Below are positions 55,297-63,779 of a stretch of DNA of 64,000 nucleotides, piece after piece; position 1 is the first letter of the stretch, and each line of letters opens with the position of its first letter. The notes beneath the pieces are model-generated. The model did not search any database, was not told the origin of the DNA, and worked only from the letters and a program-made list of their open reading frames with translations. The position numbers and the translations under genes are program-made. The stretch comes from JBGSKV01 sp041740975. Lineage in GTDB: Bacteria > Bdellovibrionota_B > Oligoflexia > Oligoflexales > JALZUQ01. Where the stretch lies: the NCBI GenBank assembly GCA_041740975.1, contig JBGSKV010000105.1, positions 17,813-81,812 on the forward strand. Direction: 5' to 3'.

Positions 55297-57870
55297 ATGA
55301 CTGAAAAACGTAAAAGAACCAGTTCAAGTCAAGCCGAAAAAAACTCAAACTCCGTCAAAATCAAAGCACTGTCTGCCGCCCAAGTCTATGCTGAGTGTTT
55401 CGCTAAAGAACTAAAAAAATTCAAGACAACGACAGAACTCAAAACCACAAACGAAATCATTTCGCAGCAGCGCGCCGTGCATGCGATCAATATGGGCCTC
55501 GGAATCCGCAAGCCTGGTTACAATATTTACGTCGCAGGGATACTTGGAACAGGACGCACCAGTGTTATGCGAACGTTCTTGGAAAAATGGGCAGGCAAGG
55601 CTCAGAAGCCGTCTGACTGGATTTACGTATACGACTTCGAAATGCAAGAATCGCCAAAGGCTATCCAACTACCCACAGGTGAAGGTCGTAAATTCAAAAA
55701 AACTATTGATCAACTCGTCAAGTCTTTACGGGACAAAATCCCTGCGGCTCTGCAGTCGGAAGATGCCGAGAATTTTGTAAATACATATTTGTCTTCGACC
55801 AACGATCGCAAAACAAAACTCTTCAACGAACTTGAAAACCTTGGCAAGGCCATGGAATTTGAAATTAAAATGACCGGACAAGGCATTGAAACAACGCCCA
55901 TGGTTAGCGGCGAAGTCATTTCCGACAAAGAATATGGCAAGCTTAGTTCAAATGTTCGTGATGACATTGAAACACGTCGAACAAAATTACAACCCCATGT
56001 TTTAGAGTTTGCACGCCAAGTGCGAAACATAGACTTTGAATCGAACGAATATGTTGACTTGTATCGTAACAAGATCAGTATGGAAGTGATTGAAGAAGCT
56101 ATGACTCCCATCATGAATCGATATAAGGACATCGCGGAAGTTTTACAGCATTTAAATAGCTTTAAGACTGCCGTCATCGAAAACCTAGCTGATTTTATGC
56201 ATGCTGATGACGACCGATATCAACACTCCGAGGGTGAAGCGGCTCCCCAGATGATGCGATATGACGAACGTGTTGACCGCTTCAAAAACTTTCGCGTAAA
56301 CCTCTTTATTGACAACAGCACCACGAAGGGCGCGCCGATTGTCATCGAGAACAATCCCACTTATTACAATCTGTTCGGCAAAATAGAGAAGAATGTCGAA
56401 AACGGCATGTACCTCACGGACTTTACGATGATCAAAGCCGGCTCCATTCATAAAGCCAACGGTGGTTATCTTGTATTAAAGGCTGAAGAAATTTTTCACA
56501 ATCAAGCCATCTGGGACATGTTAAAGCGCACGCTAAGGACTCGTCAGGGTTTTATTGAAGATATGGGCGAGCAGTATTCCTTGTTGCCTACTTCAGGCTT
56601 ACGTCCAGAACCGATTCCATTGGATGTTAAAGTCGTAGTGATTGGTAGTGACGATATTTACCATACCCTTTACGACCACGATGACGACTTTCCCAAAATC
56701 TTCAAAATTAAAGCTGATTTTGACTACAAAATGCCGCGTAATCGCCGCAACATGAACTCTTACGTCGATTTTATTGCGACGCGCTGCCGTAATGAGAATC
56801 TTCTGCCATACGAGCCAAGCGCGGTGTGCCAGATAATTGAATATGGTTCGCGTCTGGTAGAAGATCAAAAATCTCTTTCTACTCAGTTCGGTGATCTTAA
56901 AGATCTTACAATAGAAGCGGACTATATTGCACGTTCACTAGGTGAAACGTCTGTGAAGCAAGAGCATGTTCAGAACGCAATTGATCACAAGCACTATCGC
57001 CACAATCTTTACGAAGATCATATGCTCGATCTTCTTCGCAATGACGATATTATTTTAGATCTCGAAGGCAGCTGCATTGGTCAGGTCAATGGTCTGACAG
57101 TTCTCGACATGGGTGATTATTCTTTCGGACGAGTTGCGCGCGTCACGGCCACAACTTCTATTTCGGAAGATGGGATTTTTAATATTGAACGAGCCAGTCG
57201 TTTGTCAGGAAACATCCATGACAAAGGAATTTACATTTTAACTGGATTTATCAATGCAATGTTAGCAAAAACGCGGTCCATGGGTCTTTCTGCTAGTATT
57301 TGTTTTGAGCAATCCTACGGCATGATCGACGGTGACAGTGCGTCCGTCACCGAACTCACTGCTGTTCTAAGCTCCATGGCCGAAATTCCTGTTTTTCAGA
57401 ATTTGGCTATGACGGGAAGCGTGGACCAGTTTGGACAAGTTCAACCAGTAGGTGGACTAAACGAAAAAATTGAAGGTTTTTATAAGACCAGTCAATTACT
57501 CGGCAAAAAGGGTGGCACTTACAAAATCATCATTCCACATCAGAACGTCCCTAATCTCATGCTTCATAAAGAAACTCGCGACGCTGTGAAGTCAGGTCAC
57601 TTGCAAATTTTTCCAGTTGTAAACTTTTCGGAAGTTTTCGAAATTGCAACGGGAGTTGCGCTGGGTGCAAGCTCAGTTTATGAAAAGAAATTTAAACCAA
57701 ACTCAGCTTTAGCTATTATTGAGAAGAAGTTGAATGAACTTGAAGAAAAAGCCGACAAGCATCTAACGGTGGATAAAACTGGGGCCAATGTGAAACTAAC
57801 TAAAGTTCCACCTAAGCCGAAGAAAATGCCGCCACGGCCAATCAAAAATAAGAAAAAGCCTTCAAAATAA
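55297..57870 (+). CDS. Lon-like AAA+/S16 protease (AAA_32 type)
   Basis: 857 residues of the proteobacterial Lon-like family typified by YcbZ, not canonical Lon. The AAA region has a Walker-A-like 'YVAGILGTGRTSVMRTFLEK' (about 85) and is interrupted by a long coiled-coil insertion (about 150-300). The protease domain (about 610-800) has the catalytic Ser in 'MIDGDSASVTELTAVL' (about 682) and catalytic Lys in 'PVGGLNEKIEGFYK' (about 722), so it should be active. The tail from about 840 is Lys/Pro-rich. It is followed by epmA after 12 nt. Regulated proteolysis substrate unknown. Confidence 0.9.
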   Translation: MTEKRKRTSSSQAEKNSNSVKIKALSAAQVYAECFAKELKKFKTTTELKTTNEIISQQRAVHAINMGLGIRKPGYNIYVAGILGTGRTSVMRTFLEKWAGKAQKPSDWIYVYDFEMQESPKAIQLPTGEGRKFKKTIDQLVKSLRDKIPAALQSEDAENFVNTYLSSTNDRKTKLFNELENLGKAMEFEIKMTGQGIETTPMVSGEVISDKEYGKLSSNVRDDIETRRTKLQPHVLEFARQVRNIDFESNEYVDLYRNKISMEVIEEAMTPIMNRYKDIAEVLQHLNSFKTAVIENLADFMHADDDRYQHSEGEAAPQMMRYDERVDRFKNFRVNLFIDNSTTKGAPIVIENNPTYYNLFGKIEKNVENGMYLTDFTMIKAGSIHKANGGYLVLKAEEIFHNQAIWDMLKRTLRTRQGFIEDMGEQYSLLPTSGLRPEPIPLDVKVVVIGSDDIYHTLYDHDDDFPKIFKIKADFDYKMPRNRRNMNSYVDFIATRCRNENLLPYEPSAVCQIIEYGSRLVEDQKSLSTQFGDLKDLTIEADYIARSLGETSVKQEHVQNAIDHKHYRHNLYEDHMLDLLRNDDIILDLEGSCIGQVNGLTVLDMGDYSFGRVARVTATTSISEDGIFNIERASRLSGNIHDKGIYILTGFINAMLAKTRSMGLSASICFEQSYGMIDGDSASVTELTAVLSSMAEIPVFQNLAMTGSVDQFGQVQPVGGLNEKIEGFYKTSQLLGKKGGTYKIIIPHQNVPNLMLHKETRDAVKSGHLQIFPVVNFSEVFEIATGVALGASSVYEKKFKPNSALAIIEKKLNELEEKADKHLTVDKTGANVKLTKVPPKPKKMPPRPIKNKKKPSK

Positions 57871-57882
57871 GGCAACCTTAAT

Positions 57883-58854
57883 ATGCACAAGATATTTTGG
57901 CGAGAGCGCGCGCATCTTAAGGCAGCAATTCAAAAATTTTTCGCTTCGCATAACTATATCGAAATAGACTCACCGATCATGGTGAACGTACCTGGTACCG
58001 AAGCTCACTTACACTATTTTTCATCGGATTGGGATTTCCATGCTCAGCACCAGACACGGTACCTGCGCTCAAGCCCAGAGCTGAGTCTAAAAGAAATCCT
58101 TTCACCCGAACTCCCTCGTATTTATGAAATCGCACGATGTTTTCGGAATGGAATGGAACTGGGAGATTGGCATAATCCCGAGTTTACTATGCTGGAGTAC
58201 TATCAAACCGGCATTAGCTTTTCAGATTTTATTCGCCTGACACAAGATTTTTTTGAAGAGACGTCTTACAGGTTATCAAAAGTCGGAGTGCGTTTTGACT
58301 ATAAGAAACTTAAGAAGCAATGGCGACTTCTGACCGTTGCCGAGGCGTTTAAAGAGTTTGCCGGAATTCTTTTGGTGGATGGAGATATGAACCTCGCGGC
58401 AAAAGCTCGCAGTTTGAACTACATTTCGGTCAATGAGTCCGATGACTTCGAAACCGCTTACTTTAAAATTCTGATCGACAAAGTCGAGCCCGAGCTCAAA
58501 AAGCTTGGGGCCGTGGTGTTATACGACTTTCCTCCCTCACAGGCCGCACTAGCTAGAGTGGAGAACGGCTGGGCCAAACGTTTTGAAGTTTACATTCACG
58601 GTGTCGAACTTTGTAACGCCTTCGAAGAGTTAACGGGGTATCCGGAAAACTTGCAGCGCCTTCGCGCAACGGAAGCATTTCGAAAAAAAATGAGTAAGCC
58701 TTCTCCCCTGGCAACGGACGATGACGTCAGGCGCTGGAGCGCCAAACTCCCCCCATCGTGTGGAAACGCCATTGGTTTCGATCGCTGGTTGGCGATTCTC
58801 ATGAACCAGGATTCTTTAGATCGCTGTTTAATGCGAAACTTCCCTTCAAGGTGA
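57883..58854 (+). CDS. epmA: EF-P lysine lysyltransferase (class II LysRS-like, EpmA/GenX)
   Basis: 323 residues corresponding to a LysRS catalytic core without the anticodon domain. 'VNVPGTEAHLHYFSSD', 'YLRSSPELSLKEILS' (motif 2 vicinity), 'IYEIARCFRNGMELGDWHNP' and the end 'NAIGFDRWLAILMNQ' (motif 3 type, GxGxDR variant) fit EpmA. EpmA attaches beta-lysine to Lys34 of elongation factor P to aid polyproline translation. No efp or epmB is in the window. It is co-transcribed with the lon-like gene. Confidence 0.9.
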   Translation: MHKIFWRERAHLKAAIQKFFASHNYIEIDSPIMVNVPGTEAHLHYFSSDWDFHAQHQTRYLRSSPELSLKEILSPELPRIYEIARCFRNGMELGDWHNPEFTMLEYYQTGISFSDFIRLTQDFFEETSYRLSKVGVRFDYKKLKKQWRLLTVAEAFKEFAGILLVDGDMNLAAKARSLNYISVNESDDFETAYFKILIDKVEPELKKLGAVVLYDFPPSQAALARVENGWAKRFEVYIHGVELCNAFEELTGYPENLQRLRATEAFRKKMSKPSPLATDDDVRRWSAKLPPSCGNAIGFDRWLAILMNQDSLDRCLMRNFPSR

Positions 58855-58887
58855 GTCGCTATGTGCAGAATTCCGTCGCAACAACAA

Positions 58888-59403
58888 TCAAACCGAGTCT
58901 GAACCAAATGTCTTAAGTGGATATTTGACCGCCAAAGCAAGGGTCATAAGCCCACCGACTAAAAACAATCCGCCCATGTAACCAAACACAGCAAACGCCT
59001 CTTTTGCTTCCGTTCGACCCATTTCTGGTCCGTAAATCCCGGCAAACAACCACACAAATGGATATAAGAAACCACCCACAGCAATCAAGTACGAAGAGAC
59101 GGTGATCAGTACTTTTGGCGCCTGTAAAAAATACAAGAATAGAACCAAACCCATCATCATTGCGCCTATCCCTGTAGCGTGAAAGTGAAAGCGCTGGTAG
59201 TACCGCCAGTTTTTATCCGCCTCACCTTTCAACTGCGTAGCTTTTTCAGCTTCGTCTGTTAGAGATTGAATTTTCTGATTACGTTCCAGGCCAGCTTTAA
59301 TTTTATTCTTAAAAATATCTTCGTTTACGCCAAACAATATCGAAATAAACACACCACCCACAATTGACAGCACGGCAAGAATAAATGGAATTTTCTGCAT
59401 CAT
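58888..59403 (-). CDS. Four-helix membrane protein of unknown function
   Basis: 171 residues with transmembrane segments at about 4-24 ('IPFILAVLSIVGGVFISILF'), 75-95, 100-125 and 140-160, and a charged coiled-coil-like stretch ('KIKAGLERNQKIQSLTDEAE') between the first two. The conserved-looking histidines 'RFHFHATGIGAMMMGLVLF' inside the second helix could bind metal or heme, but this is only a suggestion. I recognise no family. It converges on epmA with a 33-nt gap. Confidence 0.7.
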   Translation of the reverse strand: MMQKIPFILAVLSIVGGVFISILFGVNEDIFKNKIKAGLERNQKIQSLTDEAEKATQLKGEADKNWRYYQRFHFHATGIGAMMMGLVLFLYFLQAPKVLITVSSYLIAVGGFLYPFVWLFAGIYGPEMGRTEAKEAFAVFGYMGGLFLVGGLMTLALAVKYPLKTFGSDSV

Positions 59404-59508
59404 GATATTCAGCCCCCTTTGACGCCACTCTAGCTAAAAATCGCCTAAGGGGCCACTCTTTGCCAAAGGTCAGCTTCCGACCGTCAGAAAATCCATTAAG
59501 ACAATGAT

Positions 59509-59934
59509 ATGGTACAGTTCGAGCTCACATTGTCACTTTTCACGCTTGTATGTCTGGTTGGCCAGACCTTTGCCTATTTAACGTCCGCGACGAGAGCCCA
59601 AGGACTATTCACAAGACAGCTCCAAGCGGAGGTTGAATTGCACTGGTGTGCTCAGCTAGAAGCGAACAAAGCAAACCTAAAGCAAGCCTATACTTGGGCT
59701 CAAAAGACTCTTCCTCATTTGCGTTCTGAAGTTGAAAAAAATTTTCAAGACGAAATGGAAGCGCAAGCATTACCAGAACGTTTTAAAGTAACCTCTGACT
59801 CATCGGGCTCATGCCGTCACACGGATTTACCTAGCCTGCAAACCTTCCTCTATCGACAACTCAATCCTTCGATTCCGCCACAATGGCCAAACTGGCACTA
59901 TGGTTTCACAGCGCGTCATGGGGATGAAACATGA
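59509..59934 (+). CDS. TadE-like/pseudopilin-like small protein
   Basis: 141 residues beginning with 'MVQFELTLSLFTLVCLVGQT', an N-terminal hydrophobic helix with an early Glu like TadE/TadF pseudopilins. The rest is soluble and contains a Cys ('VELHWCAQLEANK') and a second ('SSGSCRHTDLPS'). The upstream frame is closed by TAA, so this ATG is the start despite a poor ribosome-binding site. Its position before CpaB-like and secretin-like genes supports a pilus or secretion role. Family assignment is tentative. Confidence 0.55.
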   Translation: MVQFELTLSLFTLVCLVGQTFAYLTSATRAQGLFTRQLQAEVELHWCAQLEANKANLKQAYTWAQKTLPHLRSEVEKNFQDEMEAQALPERFKVTSDSSGSCRHTDLPSLQTFLYRQLNPSIPPQWPNWHYGFTARHGDET

Positions 59935-60167
59935 TATTTTTTACTATCATCGTCTTCGCGAACAGTATGCAGGTATGCGTTCAATTTCGCACGATATCCA
60001 ATCAAACTCTGCAGAATAAGTTAAAACGACTTGCCCACCCTCATCGGCTTGTAAAAAATTTTCCCGAGCGGCTTGATCACGGCAGTTCGCGATCTTCGCT
60101 ACACTCTCCCGCCGTATGCAGACTAATTCAGAACACTTATACGAAAGAAAGAATGCTATGCCCCTGA
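59931..60167 (+). CDS. Doubtful small ORF coupled to the TadE-like gene
   Basis: A 78-residue frame starts in ATGA overlap with the previous stop. Residues 1-13 are hydrophobic ('MIFFTIIVFANSM'), but the remainder is low in structure and unlike any family I know, and its end overlaps the next gene. Coding is uncertain. Confidence 0.25.
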   Translation: MIFFTIIVFANSMQVCVQFRTISNQTLQNKLKRLAHPHRLVKNFPERLDHGSSRSSLHSPAVCRLIQNTYTKERMLCP

Positions 60168-60631
60168 AGTTTTTTTCAGATTGGAAAAGAAATCTACAAA
60201 ATTTCGACTTCCAGACATTAGCCATCTCTCATTGGCCACCGCTAGCTTCGCACTTCAGCTGCTTTCTCTTAGGTATTTTAGCCATGTCCCTCAGCATGGA
60301 ACCCAAACCCGATCCGATAAATGCTGGAAAAATACTTATTTCGGTAAAAGATCTGAAAGGGATCCCCATCTCATCAAGTCTTACGATCGTAAACAATTCT
60401 TTGCCTGAATCAAAATGCATATATGAAGACTGGAGCATGGAAATACTCACTTTTGGCAAACAATTATTACTCGAAATTCGAATGACGACTAAGAACCGAC
60501 CAGAACAACTCGCACACATTATTTCGGTGGTGCGCACTGGTAAGTTTCGCATAGCAGACTCTCAAGACCTTTCTCTTCCCAATTGTTTTCACAAACCGAG
60601 GATTCAATATGGTGTGGCTCACTCTCATTAG
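60158..60631 (+). CDS. CpaB/SAF-like pilus assembly protein
   Basis: About 157 residues from ATG 60158 (GAAAGAAAG just upstream); ATG 60116 would add 14. A transmembrane segment near residues 30-47 ('HFSCFLLGILAMSLSM') is followed by 'KILISVKDLKGIPISSSLTI', which resembles the start of the SAF domain of CpaB/FlgA (VLVAARDIPAGTxLT). CpaB works in the periplasm during Tad pilus assembly. It is shorter than typical CpaB (~250-300). The next gene, a secretin-like protein, overlaps it by 23 nt, as cpaB and cpaC are usually adjacent. Confidence 0.55.
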   Translation: MPLKFFSDWKRNLQNFDFQTLAISHWPPLASHFSCFLLGILAMSLSMEPKPDPINAGKILISVKDLKGIPISSSLTIVNNSLPESKCIYEDWSMEILTFGKQLLLEIRMTTKNRPEQLAHIISVVRTGKFRIADSQDLSLPNCFHKPRIQYGVAHSH

Positions 60632-61499
60632 TTTTTTGTTCCATGCCAGATTGGCTTTTGGAGGAAATTTCGAAAAACATCAGCTTAAAGTTGGTGACAC
60701 TATCGAAGTGACTATGTCAGAGTCACAACACATTAATGTTTCGAGGCGAGGGCATCTCGACTTCTTCTATTTGGGAGATAGAAAATGGAAAGTCACAGGA
60801 CTACGAAGTGGAGCGGTTATGGTCTCGCCCGGCGAGTCCAGCACGGAAGACTTCCGAGTCTTTTTCGAGATTAAGCCAACTCACGAAAGGCCTAATAAAA
60901 CCGCCGTAAAAGGTTCCTATCCAAATCCCCAACAAGCATTTCGCATCGTCTTAGACGTTGAGCTGGTAAGCAAGAAGGATCTCCTTCGATTGGGAATACC
61001 CCCACACATGCAACTTCCAATGAAGTTAGAATCGCTGCATGAACTACAAAACCAGCGCGTCGTTGCCCATCCTCAAGCGGACATTTTTCCGAGGCAGGAA
61101 CTTGTTTTACAAAGTGGTGGGGAGTTCAAGACCCAGTACCAGACACCAGATCAGTCCGAGCGACTGGAGGGCTGGAAAGGTTACGGTCTCAAGCTCAAAG
61201 CATGGCTGAATGACTTCTCTGAGAAGGAGGCGACTCTCGACTATGATTTTCAAATGAGTGCTGCGTCAACCAATAAGTCTCAGCTCATTCGACATCAATT
61301 GAAAAGTCGCTCTAAACTCATCCTCAATCAAAAACAGTTCATCGGAGCCCTCGACACTAATTCGCAAGAAAGTGGACAAGAAACTTTTGCCTACCTTCAA
61401 AAAATTCCGATTATAGGGCCCATTTTGCGGATTGTGCACAGCCAGTCGAGTCTGGATCAAATTTTTGTATGGATCACCCTCACCAAAAAACAAGCATAA
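60609..61499 (+). CDS. Compact CpaC/RcpA-like secretin
   Basis: 296 residues: a signal peptide ('LTLISFLFHARLAFGG'), the pilus-secretin N-domain ('KLKVGDTIEVTM'-like, seen as 'HQLKVGDTIEVTMSESQHIN' and 'KWKVTGLRSGAVMVSPGES'), then a secretin-like core. The latter shows 'FRIVLDVELVSKKDLLRLGI', 'VVAHPQADIFPRQELVLQSG', 'GYGLKLKAWLNDFSEKEATL' and the terminal 'KIPIIGPILRIVHSQSS' (compare GDIPxLGxLFRS) and 'IFVWITLTKK' (compare ELVxLVTP). It is much shorter than usual (~450-500) and lacks a BON-like part. It probably forms or evolved from an outer-membrane Tad secretin ring. Confidence 0.65.
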   Translation: MVWLTLISFLFHARLAFGGNFEKHQLKVGDTIEVTMSESQHINVSRRGHLDFFYLGDRKWKVTGLRSGAVMVSPGESSTEDFRVFFEIKPTHERPNKTAVKGSYPNPQQAFRIVLDVELVSKKDLLRLGIPPHMQLPMKLESLHELQNQRVVAHPQADIFPRQELVLQSGGEFKTQYQTPDQSERLEGWKGYGLKLKAWLNDFSEKEATLDYDFQMSAASTNKSQLIRHQLKSRSKLILNQKQFIGALDTNSQESGQETFAYLQKIPIIGPILRIVHSQSSLDQIFVWITLTKKQA

Positions 61500-61640
61500 A
61501 AAACACGCAGTCTTAGGTGAGTTTTCTTGCGGAAAGCCGGTTTGAAAATGCCTCGTTGCGGCATAACTCTACGCGCGCTAAAATTTAGGCTTGCCAAGCA
61601 TTCATAAACATCAACAAAAATATTTTGAAGTCGCTCACGG

Positions 61641-63770
61641 ATGTCTATTTTTCCACAATTGAAATTTCGATCATCAAAACGGGATGTAGACTTCATCCTT
61701 CAGCGCGCGCGCACGCTTCAGTCGAAGTCGGAGCGGATTCGTTGGCTTGAAGATTTGATGGCCTGGGTAAGATCCGATGTCCCCATCTCTAGCCGCGTTA
61801 TAGAACCATACTCGAGGCCTAAAGAACTTAGAAACCATCTGGGCGAACTTCCTCCGTCAGACACTATATCTAACTCTCATCAGGCCGTTCGCATACGCTA
61901 CCTACTTCTTATCTTACATAAACAACCGGACCTGCGCCTGGCTGTGTCTTCAAATCTAAAGCACATTTTCCTGGAGACGTCGGCAACCGAATTATTCTGT
62001 GATGCTGGCATCTTTGGCGACCCAGGTCTTTTGTTGCAAATTAATTCTATTTTAATTGAGAAGCTCTTACCGACATCCGGCAGCAGCGAGGAATTCGGCC
62101 ATTTGATCAATGTTCTTTTCCCCACGGAAAGCGACTCGGATTGGGTCGACATCTTGGCCCCTGACCTTGTTCAAGAAATTATCTCTTTAGTCGAGCATTC
62201 GGGCGGTGCGGATCCATGGAGTGAACTCCATCATTCGTTCGCCGACGCCATGCTCATCATAGCTTCGCAGGTTGCGGGCGCAGGCGCCGACAGGTCCATG
62301 CGAGAACGTCTCACAAAAACAGATTTTTCGACCTCCGCTTTTATTCGCCTGCTTGAAATGGCGCGTCTATTACATCAGAAACTCGTCGCAGAATCTAGCT
62401 TTGCAAATATTCCGGCTAAAGATCTTGAGGATTTTCTTAATGCCATTTCTGACTGCCAAGAGTTAGTCGCACAGGCCTTGGCACATATTGAGATTCATGG
62501 CGTGAGTATCAATTTGGTGTTTCGATTCGAGCGAATTGCACTTCTATTGAAACGCCTTACCTTCATGACTTCATTTCTCAATGCCGCCATCCAAGGCCAG
62601 GCAAACCGAAAAGTCAGCCGCCTACTTGCCGAGCTCATTCGATCAAGTCTGGACGGACACAGTCTTCGCCGACTATTCAGCGGGGAGATTCGTCTTCTTT
62701 CTCGCCGGATCGTTGATCATGCCAGTCATTCTGGCGATCACTACATAACCTATGACCGCGCAGGATATTGGCGAATGTTTTTTTCGGCGGCTGGTGGAGG
62801 TATCGTCACCGTAGGATGCATTGTTATGAAGGGTTTGGTGCATGTTCTGCACCTTCCATCATTAATCGAAGGCCTCGTGAACTGGACAAATTACTCTGGC
62901 GGCTTTGTCTTCATGCAGCTCTGCCGATTTACACTGGCGACAAAACAGCCATCCATGACGGCATCAACACTTGCCAAGCGTATGGCAAATTTCGCGACGT
63001 CGAGCGGTAGTCAGAACATTGTGTTTACGGTGAGAGACGCCTTTCGCTCGCAGTTTATTGCGGGTGTCGGCAACGTTTTTTTGGCCCTACCTACTTCCAT
63101 AGCCTTCGCTTGGTTATACCACTACTTTACAGGTCGTTATATTTTCGACGAAAACTATGCCTTAAAAAGTATTCAAAGTCTTGATCCCTTCCACTCTTTA
63201 ACGATTCCTTTTGCCATTTTAACGGGATTCTTTTTATGGCTTGCAAGTGTTTTATCTGGTGCATTTGAAAACTGGATATCACTCCACAAAATCTCTGAAC
63301 GGATAGTGACGCATCGCAAACTCAAATATTTTATGAGTGCAAAAAAAATAAAGTATCTATCGGAAGGCTTTAAGAAAAATGCTGCAGCTTTTAGCGGTAG
63401 TGTGTTTCTTGGCTTCTTTCTGGCATTCACGCCATTTCTTGGCCGAATTACTGGCATTCCTTTCGACGTCCGCCATGTGACATTTTCGACCGGAACGTTG
63501 GGTCTTTCTTTCGTTAGTTTGCAAGATCCCATCACTCAATCCATGGTTATTTCGGCAAGTCTCGGGGTTCTTACCATCGGTTTGATGAACTTCGGTGTAA
63601 GCTTTTTTCTCGCTCTCTTCGTCGCGAGTCGCGCACAGAATGTCCGTCGAGGACTTTTGCTGTTGCTGGCAAGGAAAGTTGGCAAAGAATTCTTGAAGAG
63701 TCCATTGGCTTTCTTTTGGCCGCCAAAGTCTAGTGCCATTTCCGCGAAGGCTGACCATCCCAAACCATAG
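61641..63770 (+). CDS. Membrane protein of the 'site-specific recombinase, Gcr family' (PF10136-like)
   Basis: 709 residues. The N-terminal half is soluble and helical. The C-terminal half has several transmembrane segments, including 'AGGGIVTVGCIVMKGLVHVL', 'HSLTIPFAILTGFFLWLASV' and 'VISASLGVLTIGLMNFGVSF'. The signature 'GGFVFMQLCRFTLATKQPSM' followed by 'TASTLAKRMANF' is typical of this family. The family name is historical: no recombinase active site is visible and the topology suggests a membrane role. The 142-nt gap before it shows only a small TGCC/GGCA hairpin. The gene ends in repeat copy C. Confidence 0.8.
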   Translation: MSIFPQLKFRSSKRDVDFILQRARTLQSKSERIRWLEDLMAWVRSDVPISSRVIEPYSRPKELRNHLGELPPSDTISNSHQAVRIRYLLLILHKQPDLRLAVSSNLKHIFLETSATELFCDAGIFGDPGLLLQINSILIEKLLPTSGSSEEFGHLINVLFPTESDSDWVDILAPDLVQEIISLVEHSGGADPWSELHHSFADAMLIIASQVAGAGADRSMRERLTKTDFSTSAFIRLLEMARLLHQKLVAESSFANIPAKDLEDFLNAISDCQELVAQALAHIEIHGVSINLVFRFERIALLLKRLTFMTSFLNAAIQGQANRKVSRLLAELIRSSLDGHSLRRLFSGEIRLLSRRIVDHASHSGDHYITYDRAGYWRMFFSAAGGGIVTVGCIVMKGLVHVLHLPSLIEGLVNWTNYSGGFVFMQLCRFTLATKQPSMTASTLAKRMANFATSSGSQNIVFTVRDAFRSQFIAGVGNVFLALPTSIAFAWLYHYFTGRYIFDENYALKSIQSLDPFHSLTIPFAILTGFFLWLASVLSGAFENWISLHKISERIVTHRKLKYFMSAKKIKYLSEGFKKNAAAFSGSVFLGFFLAFTPFLGRITGIPFDVRHVTFSTGTLGLSFVSLQDPITQSMVISASLGVLTIGLMNFGVSFFLALFVASRAQNVRRGLLLLLARKVGKEFLKSPLAFFWPPKSSAISAKADHPKP

Positions 63771-63779
63771 ATAAATGAA

